Source: Glycomyces lechevalierae
GTDB lineage: Bacteria; Actinomycetota; Actinomycetes; Mycobacteriales; Micromonosporaceae
Reading direction: 5' to 3'
Length of the DNA: 64,000 bases
NCBI RefSeq assembly: GCF_027622945.1
Contig: NZ_JAPZVQ010000018.1
Location: 42,135-106,134, forward strand
Under the pieces are notes generated by a model, which saw only the letters and a list, made by a program, of their open reading frames with translations, was not told the DNA's origin and ran no database searches. Below, in pieces: positions 24,543-34,336 of this stretch. The position numbers and the translations under genes are program-made. How positions within the stretch are numbered: the stretch's first letter is position 1; each line of letters begins with the position of its first letter.

Positions 24543-26553
24543 GGTGCCGGTGCTCCCCGGGAAGGGGGACGAGGAACCGCCTGTCGAGGAAGCGGTTGGC
24601 GCGTTCGCACGAGGTCTCGGAGGCCATCACGCAGCAGTGGCAGGCGGCACCGTGGAGGAAGTCCTCCGGAGACTTCGGGGTCCGGCCGGCGCACAGCGGA
24701 TCGGACGAGCAGCGCTCGGCCCGGTACAGGCCTCCGCTGATGAGCCCACGCAGGCGGTTCGGCTCGCTCAGCTGCACGAGGCCGCCGAGCGTGCCGTCCG
24801 AGTCCGAGGCGGTGGTGAGGATGACCAGTCCGGCCGCGGCCTCACGGTCCTCGGACCCCTGCCAGGCGTACAGCCGCTCGCTCAGGCTCGCCGCGGAGTA
24901 CCCGCAGGTGAGCGCGCACTCCCGGATGAGGATGTGGGCGAAGGTGTGCAGGAGCCAGTACCGCGGCGGTCTCATCCGGCTGCTCGGCTCCACCGCTTTC
25001 GCGGTCTCCGAGAACCGGTTCCGGAAGTTCTGAGTGTGGGCCTCGACGTGGGCCAGCCACAGATCGCTGTCCTCGACCAGGGCCTCCCACGCAGCGATCC
25101 GCTCCTCGTCGAACTGGAGGAAGATCCCCTCGCCGCGATCCTCGGTCGCCACTGTCCAATGAGGTTTCTCTCGGGTGAGCGGCACGAGCCTCTGCCCCAG
25201 GTCGCCCACACGGTCCATGTCGTCGATCCGGGTGAAGCCGAGGAGCGCGTTGACCTTCCGCAGGCTCTCGACAGCCAGCACCCGGCTGACATCCCTCCCG
25301 CCGTCCCAGTCCTGCTCGGTGAGCACGAGGCCGCTGGCCTCGTCGCTGTGCTGGGTCCCGAGCGGGAACTGCTGCTTGAGGTAGTGCCATTCGGGGACGA
25401 GCAGATCTATGGGGTCCCAGTTGCGGATCCGCTCCTCCTGGACCTCCTCGGGCTCCTCTGGTGAAAGCGCCTCGTCGACGGCGGCCTGCAAGGTCTCGTC
25501 GTCCACGTCTTCGAGGTCGACCTGGCCTTCGACCAAATCGCGGACCATCTCGAGATCGTGCCGGTACTTCGCGAGCTTCTCGCCCTTGGCCTTCCAGAGT
25601 TTGAGGGCGAGACTGTCGGCCTTGTCGGCCGTCGACTGGGGCATCACGATGACGGACTGGGTCGCCCCGAACCAAAGGTTCGACGCGCCGATCAGCATCA
25701 GCTTGGGCCGGTTGCCGCACCCGCCGCTTTCGAAGGTCCCCAGGTGGGGGTGGCGGCCCCGGCAGAGGGGCAGCTTCGAAGCGCCGGACTCGCCCTGCGC
25801 CTCGTTCATCGGCCGGGCGTTCGCGCACTGCGTGCAGCGGATCGTGGCCGCCGCGCCCTTGCCGGAGGTGCGGTCGGTCATCCGAAGTTGCGGGAACGCG
25901 ACCCCGGTGGGGCAGGGCTTGCCGCCGTGGACCCACCAGTCGTACGGGAACTCGTCGAGATGCCCGTCCGGGCAGGCGAGGAGGTACCGGGCCGGGACGG
26001 CCGTCTGCTTGCTCGCCTTGCTCCGGGGCCGGTCGGGGTTCCCATGGCATTTCTCGTGGTAGAAGTGGGCCTTGTCGGGCCGGTACCGCTTCGTGTTGTC
26101 GTAGCCGAACTGGCTGATGCGGCCGAGGTTGTCGCATCCGGTGCAGCGCAGCCACTGCGGGAACACGCGGGAGGGCACACCGAGGTCCCGGCCCTCCTCG
26201 GAGCCGGTGAACGCCACCGCCTGCCAGGGGAACGGCCGCAGCTCGATGTTCCGCGACTTCAGAAGCTTCGCCACGGCTTGGCGCAGTTGCGGGGCCTCAA
26301 TGGTCAGCGGCTCGCCGTCGCGCCTGGCCCAAATGCGGTTCCAGTCGTCGAGCCCCGAAGGCATGATCGTGAACTGCGGCAGGTCCATGACGGACCCGGG
26401 ACCGTAGGTGTACAGCAGCGACGAAGGCCGCCCGGACCCGACCTTCGCGTAGTTCCGGTTCCGTCCCGCGTTGCGTTCGGCGTCGGCATCGCCGAGCGGA
26501 TCGAGGGCCTGATCTTCGGCTACCGGAGTGAATCGCGATTCCACGTCGGTCAT
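24526..26553 (-). CDS. drmB: DISARM component DrmB (DUF1998 protein)
   Basis: 675 aa. The C-terminal DUF1998 domain is recognised from HTFAHILIRECALTCGYSAASLSERLYAW and the Cys-rich end (CAGRTPKSPEDFLHGAACHCCVMASETSCERANRFLDR). An N-terminal zinc ribbon-like CTGCDNLGRISQ and further Cys pairs lie in the first half. The known partner is the DrmA helicase, with which DrmB forms the DNA-binding DISARM core. ATG 26553 overlaps the drmA stop as ATGA. Longer in-frame starts exist but lie inside drmA. Everything expected for a functional copy is present. Confidence 0.93.
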   Translation of the reverse strand: MTDVESRFTPVAEDQALDPLGDADAERNAGRNRNYAKVGSGRPSSLLYTYGPGSVMDLPQFTIMPSGLDDWNRIWARRDGEPLTIEAPQLRQAVAKLLKSRNIELRPFPWQAVAFTGSEEGRDLGVPSRVFPQWLRCTGCDNLGRISQFGYDNTKRYRPDKAHFYHEKCHGNPDRPRSKASKQTAVPARYLLACPDGHLDEFPYDWWVHGGKPCPTGVAFPQLRMTDRTSGKGAAATIRCTQCANARPMNEAQGESGASKLPLCRGRHPHLGTFESGGCGNRPKLMLIGASNLWFGATQSVIVMPQSTADKADSLALKLWKAKGEKLAKYRHDLEMVRDLVEGQVDLEDVDDETLQAAVDEALSPEEPEEVQEERIRNWDPIDLLVPEWHYLKQQFPLGTQHSDEASGLVLTEQDWDGGRDVSRVLAVESLRKVNALLGFTRIDDMDRVGDLGQRLVPLTREKPHWTVATEDRGEGIFLQFDEERIAAWEALVEDSDLWLAHVEAHTQNFRNRFSETAKAVEPSSRMRPPRYWLLHTFAHILIRECALTCGYSAASLSERLYAWQGSEDREAAAGLVILTTASDSDGTLGGLVQLSEPNRLRGLISGGLYRAERCSSDPLCAGRTPKSPEDFLHGAACHCCVMASETSCERANRFLDRRFLVPLPGEHRHLAFFQ

Positions 26554-29500
26554 GACGAGGCACCTTTCGACGGCCGCTGCGTCTCCCACTCCGGCTCGTC
26601 CCCGGTGCGGTCGTCCAGGTTCGCCTTGATGGGGCTGACGAGCAGGTTGATCTCGGGCTGCACTTCCCGCATCGAGTTCGGCACCTTGAACGGTCCGATG
26701 TCCTTGCGGCCGGCCATCGACCGGGCGTTCTCCGGGCTGATCATGAGCGAGCCGAACCGCGACTCGTCGTTCACCCGGTCGTACACCAGCGACCTGGGCT
26801 CCAGCTGCTTCTTGCGTTGCAGCCAATGATCGAGCCGGTTGCCCAGCCGCGTCCGGGCGCGTTCGGCGGTCTCGTCATCGCTGGCGCGGGCGATCCGCTC
26901 ACACAGTTGGTCGATGAGCCGCTGCACGAACGCCGTCTCGTCCTTGATGCGCCGCGCCGCCTGCTCCGGAGAGAGCCCGTCGATCCGGTCCGCTTGCAGC
27001 ACACGGGAGGCGCTGACGAGGACGCCGTCGAGCCCGCGGTCGAGCGAGGTCTGCGAATACGGCGTCACCGACAGCGCCTCGACCTGCTTGTAGAAGGTCT
27101 CGTGGTAGTGCCTGAAGGTCTCGAAGTGCGCGAGGTCCCTCGGTCGGGCCCAGTTCCCGAGCGCCACCACGAGTCCGGGCCGGTCCGCGTCGCGGCCGAC
27201 GCGCGAGGACGCCTGGATGTACTCGGCGGTGTTCTTCGGCTGGCCCACCACGAGCATGAGCCCTAGCCTGGTCACGTCCACGCCGACTTGCAGCATCGAC
27301 GTCGCCAGCACCGTGTCGAGCGGCAGCCGCTCGCGCTGGTCGACCTCTTCGCCGCGGCTCGCCGCCGCCCCTGCCGCGCGCTTGGCTGCCGTGGAGTCGA
27401 AGGCCGGGTCGAACGGCACCGCCATCTGGTCCAGCGAGGCCCCGATGTCGGCGGAGGAGACGCGGGAGGTGAGTTCGGCGCTGTTCAAGTGCCCGAACGC
27501 GGTTCCCGACCGGCGCGGCAGCTTCGACCATTCGCGGCCCTTGCTGAGCAGCGTCTGGATGTCGTCGCCGAGGAAGCGGGTCATGCCGGCCAGTTCGCGT
27601 GTGGCGCTGAAGTAGCCGACGAGCGTCATGTACGGATCGGCCTCGTTCGCCTTGCCCGTGTTGATGAGCAGTTGCCCGGCGGCGAGGAGCACTTCGGCAA
27701 CACGGATCTCCGCGCTCGTGAGCCGGACCCCGGTGCTCGCTACGCCGATGTAGCGGCGGCCCGGGTGCTTCGCCGAGATCGGCAGCTCCCGGGAAAAGAA
27801 GGTGTCCCCGGCGTCGATCACCTGCGGCGGGAAGATCTGGGTGTCCCTGCCGTACAGCGCCCGCACCTGGTCGTTCGCGTTCCGGGCGGTCGCCGTGGAG
27901 GCCACCAGCATCGGACGAACCGGATCTCCCTCGGCGGTGGTCCACGCGGCGGCGGTGTCCACGGCGGTCTCGAAGAGCCCCACGGTGGTGCCGAGCGAAC
28001 CGGTGATGAGGTGGAGCTCGTCCTGGATGATCAGGTCAGGCGGGCGCAGGCGGCCGGTCCGGCGCACCCGGGCGGCCGGGTGCTTCCCCTTCCGGGGGTG
28101 CTTCCCGTCAACGGCGACGTCGCACTTGGCGTAATCGGGGTGCACGTAGCAGTGCCTGTCGCAGTACTTCGAGACGTACCCGAACAGCGCGGCCGCTTCC
28201 CCTTCGCGGGCGAGCCGTGCGAACTTGTCCACGGTTGCGATGATGAAGGCGGGCGCGAGACGGTAGATCTCCTCATCGACGGTAAGTACCGGCAGGCCCT
28301 CTCCGGCCTCGCCGCCTTCGGCGAAAGGGCATTCGGCGAGCTCGTCACCGCAGTAGACGCGCACCCGGCGCTCGATCGGGTCGGCCTTGATGTTGCCGAC
28401 GCCGATCTTCTCACCGCACCAGGGACAGCGCTGAATCTGAAGGACCGTGAGCCGGTGTACGGCGCCCTCGCTGTTCCTGGCCTTTGTGATCTCATCGCTG
28501 GCTTCATCGAACCGCTTGGGGCTCACGCTGGTGCCGACCCACAGCCCAATGCGAAACGGCTCGGTACCCCAGGTGCCGGGGTCGTCGACCCGGACTTTCT
28601 CCGCCGCGCACATGAGCGCGGTGGCGCGCTGGAACTGCTGCGAGGTCAACAGCCGCAGGGTGTACCGCATGATGACGGCAACTCCGGCGTTCCCATCGAG
28701 AGGCCCGGAGTCACTCTGGACGACGCCTTGGAGCCGGCGGATCGCGAACGTGAACGCCGCCAGACCGAGGTAGGCCTCGGTCTTGCCGCCGCCGGTGGGG
28801 AAGAACAGCAACTGCGCTCGCGCCAGGTTTCCGGACCGGTACTTCCAGGTGGGATCGGTCATCATGCGGATCTGCGTGAGGATGAACGCCAACTGGAAGG
28901 TGCGCCAATGGTGCGGGGTCTTCTTGGCGAGCACCTGCTCACGCGCCTCGTCCATCGTCACCGTTGCGTCGGCGGTGCGGATCGCGGCGATCTGCGTCTG
29001 GACGCGCTGCGCGGCCATGACCTCGTTCATGAACCGGAAGCACTGCTGTGCCTGGGCATCGGCGAGCAGGAAGTCGAGACCGTCGGCGAGCTGCTCGTGG
29101 ACCATGCGGGCGTCCTCGACCGCGTCGAGCGCTTCATCACGGAGGTGCGCGGGCAGGCCCTCAGCCTGGGTCCTGCGTTCCTCCAGCCAGTCGGCGTACC
29201 CGGCGACGATCGGCCGCAGGCCCGAGTCCAGCGCGTCCGGACCGGCATTCGCAAGCACCGTCATGTCCTGGAGCACGCCGGGGACCTCCGGCGCATCGGT
29301 CTGCGGGGTCTCGGAGACCGGCAGCCATGTCGTCCACACGCGCTTGGCGCGGCGGGCCGAGAGGTCGTCTTCGGGGGCCTTGTCCCAGTCGGTCTCCCAA
29401 TCGGCCGAGCAGGTCCGGCCCTGCGCGAACTCGAGCCGGTTGCGGTACTGGAGATCGAGGCGGCGGATCTCCTCGACTTCGTCAGGCGCCCAGTCGGTGT

Positions 29501-30305
29501 CAACTACGAGGTCGCGGACCGGCAGAAAGACGGCGTCGCCATCGGCGGAGGCCTCGAGCTTCGTCTGGTACAGCCAGGCGTTGACCGGGATCTGGCGCGG
29601 CGTCTCCCGGTCATTGCACAGTGCCATCTCGATCGTGGCGCAGCTGTGGTCAGGTGAGTCGTAGCGGTCGATGCGGATGACGATGGCGTCGCGGAGATGC
29701 ACCTCGGCGGTCTGGCCGGGGACGAGGTCGGCGAGGCGGATCACCTTGGGAATGTTGAAGTTCTCGCGCTTATAGCGGCGGCCGGACCTCGGTTTCGGGC
29801 CGTCTTCTTCCTCGTCGCTTTTGTGGACGTTGTAGGTGCCCCACGAGGCTGTGACCGTGAAATACTCCAAGTCGGTTGGCACCTGGAAGCGCAACCCCAT
29901 CGAGGCCGGGATCATCAGGCCGCGCTGCTGCGGGATGTCGTCGACTATGTCTTCGTCAGACTCAGCGGACGAGTCGTCCACGCTTGAGACCGGCACGCCG
30001 CGACTGATCTCGTCCTCGGCCGATTCGGCGACATCGAGTGCGGCGTCATCATCGTCAGCGCTGGTTAGCTTTGTCTTGCCGGGCTTGATCTTGGCCGGGG
30101 CGATCCGCCCGACGAGATAGGCTGCGTCTGGCTGCCCCTCGAGGATCTCCTCCGGTCCGCCTGCGGGACCAAGGATCTCGCGCTCGAAGATGTCGGCCAG
30201 ATTCTCGCGAGCAGTCCAAGATGACCCATCAGGCGAGTGCTTGACCGCATAGGTCGAGCGGCCGCCTCCGGTCGGGTCGACTGACACGTAGTCGTCCAGG
30301 TTCAC
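26550..30305 (-). CDS. drmA: DISARM component DrmA (superfamily 2 helicase)
   Basis: 1251 aa. Walker A PTGGGKT lies at 503-509 and a DEAH-box variant DELH at 762-765; the helicase-C part contains VGVDVTRLGLMLVVGQPKNT and YIQASSRVGRD. The long N-terminal region before the motor is typical of DrmA, which loads on DNA with a 5' overhang and is activated together with DrmB. The GTG at 30305 overlaps the TGA of drmMI as GTGA, marking translational coupling. No frameshift or lost motif is seen. Confidence 0.94.
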   Translation of the reverse strand: MNLDDYVSVDPTGGGRSTYAVKHSPDGSSWTARENLADIFEREILGPAGGPEEILEGQPDAAYLVGRIAPAKIKPGKTKLTSADDDDAALDVAESAEDEISRGVPVSSVDDSSAESDEDIVDDIPQQRGLMIPASMGLRFQVPTDLEYFTVTASWGTYNVHKSDEEEDGPKPRSGRRYKRENFNIPKVIRLADLVPGQTAEVHLRDAIVIRIDRYDSPDHSCATIEMALCNDRETPRQIPVNAWLYQTKLEASADGDAVFLPVRDLVVDTDWAPDEVEEIRRLDLQYRNRLEFAQGRTCSADWETDWDKAPEDDLSARRAKRVWTTWLPVSETPQTDAPEVPGVLQDMTVLANAGPDALDSGLRPIVAGYADWLEERRTQAEGLPAHLRDEALDAVEDARMVHEQLADGLDFLLADAQAQQCFRFMNEVMAAQRVQTQIAAIRTADATVTMDEAREQVLAKKTPHHWRTFQLAFILTQIRMMTDPTWKYRSGNLARAQLLFFPTGGGKTEAYLGLAAFTFAIRRLQGVVQSDSGPLDGNAGVAVIMRYTLRLLTSQQFQRATALMCAAEKVRVDDPGTWGTEPFRIGLWVGTSVSPKRFDEASDEITKARNSEGAVHRLTVLQIQRCPWCGEKIGVGNIKADPIERRVRVYCGDELAECPFAEGGEAGEGLPVLTVDEEIYRLAPAFIIATVDKFARLAREGEAAALFGYVSKYCDRHCYVHPDYAKCDVAVDGKHPRKGKHPAARVRRTGRLRPPDLIIQDELHLITGSLGTTVGLFETAVDTAAAWTTAEGDPVRPMLVASTATARNANDQVRALYGRDTQIFPPQVIDAGDTFFSRELPISAKHPGRRYIGVASTGVRLTSAEIRVAEVLLAAGQLLINTGKANEADPYMTLVGYFSATRELAGMTRFLGDDIQTLLSKGREWSKLPRRSGTAFGHLNSAELTSRVSSADIGASLDQMAVPFDPAFDSTAAKRAAGAAASRGEEVDQRERLPLDTVLATSMLQVGVDVTRLGLMLVVGQPKNTAEYIQASSRVGRDADRPGLVVALGNWARPRDLAHFETFRHYHETFYKQVEALSVTPYSQTSLDRGLDGVLVSASRVLQADRIDGLSPEQAARRIKDETAFVQRLIDQLCERIARASDDETAERARTRLGNRLDHWLQRKKQLEPRSLVYDRVNDESRFGSLMISPENARSMAGRKDIGPFKVPNSMREVQPEINLLVSPIKANLDDRTGDEPEWETQRPSKGASS

Positions 30306-33300
30306 TCGTCATCCTCCTCGGCTTCAACCTCGGGCGCTTCGCCTTGCAGGGCGACCCTACGGTGATTCTCCTTGAGGAGTCTGTCGAATACCTCGACTCT
30401 GGCTTCGCGCGAGAGCGTGAATCGGGTCATGCGCCGATACTCATGGAAGCCGTGGTCGGGATCAAAGTCCCAACCGTAGGCAGCGAGCACGGCACGGTCG
30501 AGTTCCACATGGATCTCACGGAGACGGGCAACATCGCGATCGGCGGAGTCACTGACATCGGGGTCATTGAAAAGGTTGTAGAGCTTTGTGAGGCCGAGGT
30601 CGCGGCGGAGCATGATCTCCCGGCGCTCGGTGTCGAGAGTCCGGCCGATCTCATCGAGAGAACCGGCATCGAGCGGACGCGGGAAGGTCAGGAAGACGTC
30701 AGAGGGGGTGTAGCGGACATCCGTGCGCATCGAAGATGCGTATTTGACCGCCCAGAGCTGGTGCAGGCCCGAGGAGAGAACAGCCTGGTCGGCGTAGGAA
30801 TCAGTCGCGAAGACAACTGCTGCTTCGCTGACCACTTGGCCTGTTGGCACCCGCAGGGGCATGACCGTCTTGCTGACCCGGGCAATTGCGAGCACTTGGT
30901 CGAGATCCGCAATCGCCTTTCGCAATGCCGGGCGCTGTCTAGTGAACTGCCACCAGGGAGTTTTTCGGGCGTGTGCGGCGCCTTTTTCGCGCTCTGGCTT
31001 AACAGTCTGACATACCCGCTCGAACGGGAGATCGAAGACACGTGCTTCCTCCTCGGTCTTGGCGAAGAAGTCAATTACCCATCTCGGAGGTGAACTATCG
31101 GGACGCTGATTGAGATCCTCACCGTTCAAGTAGGGAAAGAGAACCTTCTTGTTGTTGGGATCGACTTCGATCCATGAAGAGGCTTCTTCTGGAGTGATTA
31201 CGAATCCAAGACCGAGAACATAGCAACCAGTGAACGCCATGTCAGCGTTCTCCCTCAGCCGCTTAGGCGGACGCTCCGGGCTCCGTGCAGGGTCGAGCAT
31301 AGTGATGATCCAGTCGGCCTTCTTGCCGTCGGCGATCCGCTTCACGCTGCCCGAGACCGGCCCGAAGGAACCCCAAACCGCCGCGAACTCGAGGTTGGCA
31401 GTCTTGACAGGCCAGTTTCGGCTCTGAATTGCCCGAGTGATGGTAAAGCCGCCCGCATCGAGTCGATCGAGGCCGACCTCTCTTGTGTCGCCCTGGGCGA
31501 TGGTGTTGGTGGCGATCAAGCCGAGGTTCCCGCTCCCGGTCAAAAGTTCCTTGGTGCGGAGGAAGAAGTACGCGACGAGGTCGGCGCTGCCCTTCTGCCC
31601 TCCGGCGAGCCGGTTGACAAACCAGTCGCGGACGTTGGTACCCATCGCGCCGGTGATCTTTTGGCCGCCGACGAAAGGCGGATTGCCGATGATGGCGTCG
31701 AAGCCCTTGTGGTCGACGATCACATCTGGCGCAGCGAGGACCCAGTGGAGCGGTTTCCAGCGCTCGTAGTCGGTCTCAACCGTCGGAGTGAGTCCGACTT
31801 CGAGGATGCCGTCGAGCATTGCTCGGTCGGGCTCTCCCTTCTTCGGATACGCCAGGCCGACCGCGATACGCAGGTCTTCGTAAGACTCCTTGAGCTTCTT
31901 CCCCGGCTTGCCGCCGAGCCGCAGCCCGGCTGCGATGACTCCATCAGCGATGTTCGTCAGTTTCGCGGTCAACTCTCGCTGCCGCTCGACCTGTCGCCGC
32001 TTCGCTGCTACCGAGCGCTGCGGGTCGGAGTTGTCGACCTCGCTGGCGAGGCTGCGTCGCAGCGCCGTGACCTTGTCCAGGACCTCTTTCGTGTCCATAC
32101 GGTCCACGAGCTTGTCCGGGCTCTCGGAGGCGATGTCGAAGAGCGTGGCCGGTGCCGAGGTCTCGGGTTCGAGGCTCATTGTCTCGATCTGCTTCGGATC
32201 CACGATGCCGAGCAGGGAGTTGCCGCAGAAGATCTTGTCGTCCACGAACGAGAACGGCAGGTCCTTGTCAAGCGAGACAAGCCAAAGGGAGAGTTTGCAC
32301 ATCTCCACTGCCAGCTCGTTGATGTCGGCTCCGTACAGGCATTGGGCGACGACCTTCCGGAGGGCTCGCGTCTCCATCTCCTTGGGCGTTCCAAAGACGT
32401 CGCCTTGCTCCTGCCATGCCTTCACCACCTCTCCCGCCAGGAAGCGTGCCGCTGCGACGAGGAAAGCTCCTGAGCCGCAAGCGATGTCGGCTACCTTGAG
32501 CGCCAGGATCTGATCGCTGTGGAGCCGTACCCACTGGCTGTCGTCATCGGTCTGGTGCGGTCCGACCTCGTACACCAACGGCTTCAGCGCGTGCTCGACG
32601 ACTTCGTCGGCGAGCTCCTTCGGCGTGTAGTGCGCGCCCGCGTTCGCCCGTGACGGAGTCTCGACCACCATCACTCCGCCGGGCATGACGACCAGCGGCC
32701 TGCCGCGCAGGTCGCGGCGGATGATGCCGATGAAGGGCCGCAGCTGCTCCTGCAGCTTCGGGTCCATCGAGACGGCGCGGATCGCGGTCTCGACGTCCTC
32801 GACCTCGGCCTTGAGGGCCTTCGCCAGCGCGTTCGCCGCAGGTGGCTCCGCGGCCTTCTGGTTTTCCTTGGCCCACTTGATGATCGCCGCTGCGAGCTTG
32901 GCCTCGCCCGCGTGCTTCGCAGCGATGTCTTCGAGGACGCTCAGCGGGATCTCGGGTTCAGCGCCGGCCTTACCGATCAGTCCGACGGTGATTTCCTCGA
33001 CGTCGGCGGCGGAGTAGCCGAGCAGGCCTTCGTAGATGTAGCCGATCTGCTCGACGTCGATCTCGCGGAAGGAGATCCGCAGTGCCTCGCCCTTGACGAC
33101 GGGCATCTGAACGGCCCGCAGGACTTCGAGCATGACCCGGTCCGAGACCGTGATGGCGAGGCCGTCGCCGCCCGCTGCGGTGAGGAACGCGGTCCGTTCG
33201 GGATCGAAGAGGGAGCCGCCGTAGGCCGGCAGCCGCAGATCCTCGAAGACCGCACCCTCGTACAGCGCCCGTGAGGCGGCGAGGAGGCGGTGCCAGGTGA

Positions 33301-34336
33301 TGTAAGTGCCGCCGAGGGCGCCGTGGCCTTCGTCGCGGGCGCGCTGGTCGAGCAGGTCGAATCGGTCAGAGAGGCTGTACCCGGCGGCGAAGAGCTCATT
33401 CTCGGGCAGCAGGCTGCGCTCTTCGGCGAAGAGCAGGAAGACCACGCGCATCATGACGGTGACGGCGGCCTGGTAGACCTCGTCGCGGTCGGCCGGGAAC
33501 GGGTCCGGTTCGCCGCGTTCGGCGGCGCGCAGGGCCGATTCGGAGAAGGACTGGATGAGGAGTTCGACGGCTTGGCGGACCTGGACGCCGAGAGCTTCGG
33601 TGATGTCGGCGGCGTCGGCGACCGAGTCGACGAAGAGCTTCGCGAGCCGGTCGTCGGCCTTGCCGCCGACGAGGTGCTTGCGGCTGAGGAGCTGCGCGAG
33701 GGCCGAGACCGCTTGGGACTCCTCGATCCAGAGGTGGGCGTCGGTGACGCCCGAGGCGGTGCGCAGGTTCTTCTGGGCGCTGACGACGGCCCACCAGCGG
33801 CCGTCGGTGACGACGCCGATCGGGGTTCCGGAGGCGCGAAGGAGTTCGCTCATGCGGTCGATCGGGCTGGCGTTCCAGCCGTCGTCGAGGGCGTCGTGCA
33901 GTGAAGCGACCGGGTCGCATACCAGTACGAGGGCGCCGACGAGGTCCTTGTGGGCGAGCGCGCCGGTGGGGGTGGCGGTCGTCCTGCGGTTCGGGGCCTG
34001 GACCTGAATGGTGGAGACGACCGGTGAGTCCGCGGTCAGGTAGGAGGCGCCCCAGCCGAAGACGTCGCACAGTACGGTCTCGACCCAGAGGTCGCGTGCT
34101 TTGCAGTAGTGGTCGAGCGCAGCTTCGTTCTGGTCCCGGTCGAGGGCGTCCCACGCCTTCTCGAAGTCGGGGAGGGCAGCACGCAGCGCCGCGCGCGGCT
34201 CGTCGCCCAATGCGGCCATGCCGGTGGGCCAGACCCGCTTGAGGACCGGGAGCGACAGGAACGGTCCCTCGGTCTCGACCAGGTCGAGCCAGGAGCGGTG
34301 CAGGTCGTCGGGTCGAATCGGCTTGCGGTGCTTCAC
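30302..34336 (-). CDS. drmMI: DISARM component DrmMI (N6-adenine methyltransferase)
   Basis: About 1344 aa, a PglX/type IIG-like adenine methylase that would mark host DNA as self. Motif I is in VADIACGSGAFLVAAARFL and motif IV is NPPF at about 885-888; a target-recognition region follows. I chose GTG 34336 because it overlaps the drmD stop as GTGA and has GGAAGG seven bases upstream; an in-frame ATG at 34351 is the alternative. This subunit type defines class 1 DISARM, as opposed to the cytosine methylase DrmMII of class 2. No pglZ is nearby, which argues against a BREX assignment. Confidence 0.93.
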   Translation of the reverse strand: MKHRKPIRPDDLHRSWLDLVETEGPFLSLPVLKRVWPTGMAALGDEPRAALRAALPDFEKAWDALDRDQNEAALDHYCKARDLWVETVLCDVFGWGASYLTADSPVVSTIQVQAPNRRTTATPTGALAHKDLVGALVLVCDPVASLHDALDDGWNASPIDRMSELLRASGTPIGVVTDGRWWAVVSAQKNLRTASGVTDAHLWIEESQAVSALAQLLSRKHLVGGKADDRLAKLFVDSVADAADITEALGVQVRQAVELLIQSFSESALRAAERGEPDPFPADRDEVYQAAVTVMMRVVFLLFAEERSLLPENELFAAGYSLSDRFDLLDQRARDEGHGALGGTYITWHRLLAASRALYEGAVFEDLRLPAYGGSLFDPERTAFLTAAGGDGLAITVSDRVMLEVLRAVQMPVVKGEALRISFREIDVEQIGYIYEGLLGYSAADVEEITVGLIGKAGAEPEIPLSVLEDIAAKHAGEAKLAAAIIKWAKENQKAAEPPAANALAKALKAEVEDVETAIRAVSMDPKLQEQLRPFIGIIRRDLRGRPLVVMPGGVMVVETPSRANAGAHYTPKELADEVVEHALKPLVYEVGPHQTDDDSQWVRLHSDQILALKVADIACGSGAFLVAAARFLAGEVVKAWQEQGDVFGTPKEMETRALRKVVAQCLYGADINELAVEMCKLSLWLVSLDKDLPFSFVDDKIFCGNSLLGIVDPKQIETMSLEPETSAPATLFDIASESPDKLVDRMDTKEVLDKVTALRRSLASEVDNSDPQRSVAAKRRQVERQRELTAKLTNIADGVIAAGLRLGGKPGKKLKESYEDLRIAVGLAYPKKGEPDRAMLDGILEVGLTPTVETDYERWKPLHWVLAAPDVIVDHKGFDAIIGNPPFVGGQKITGAMGTNVRDWFVNRLAGGQKGSADLVAYFFLRTKELLTGSGNLGLIATNTIAQGDTREVGLDRLDAGGFTITRAIQSRNWPVKTANLEFAAVWGSFGPVSGSVKRIADGKKADWIITMLDPARSPERPPKRLRENADMAFTGCYVLGLGFVITPEEASSWIEVDPNNKKVLFPYLNGEDLNQRPDSSPPRWVIDFFAKTEEEARVFDLPFERVCQTVKPEREKGAAHARKTPWWQFTRQRPALRKAIADLDQVLAIARVSKTVMPLRVPTGQVVSEAAVVFATDSYADQAVLSSGLHQLWAVKYASSMRTDVRYTPSDVFLTFPRPLDAGSLDEIGRTLDTERREIMLRRDLGLTKLYNLFNDPDVSDSADRDVARLREIHVELDRAVLAAYGWDFDPDHGFHEYRRMTRFTLSREARVEVFDRLLKENHRRVALQGEAPEVEAEEDDE

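Noticed and set aside
27288..29657. Long plus-strand open frames opposite drmA, and similar ones opposite the type ISP gene (15299-17197) and fusA (60284-62893).
   Set aside because: They are antisense to genes with clear motifs, are rich in Arg, Gly, Val and Leu as expected from high-GC third-position bias, and have no family features.
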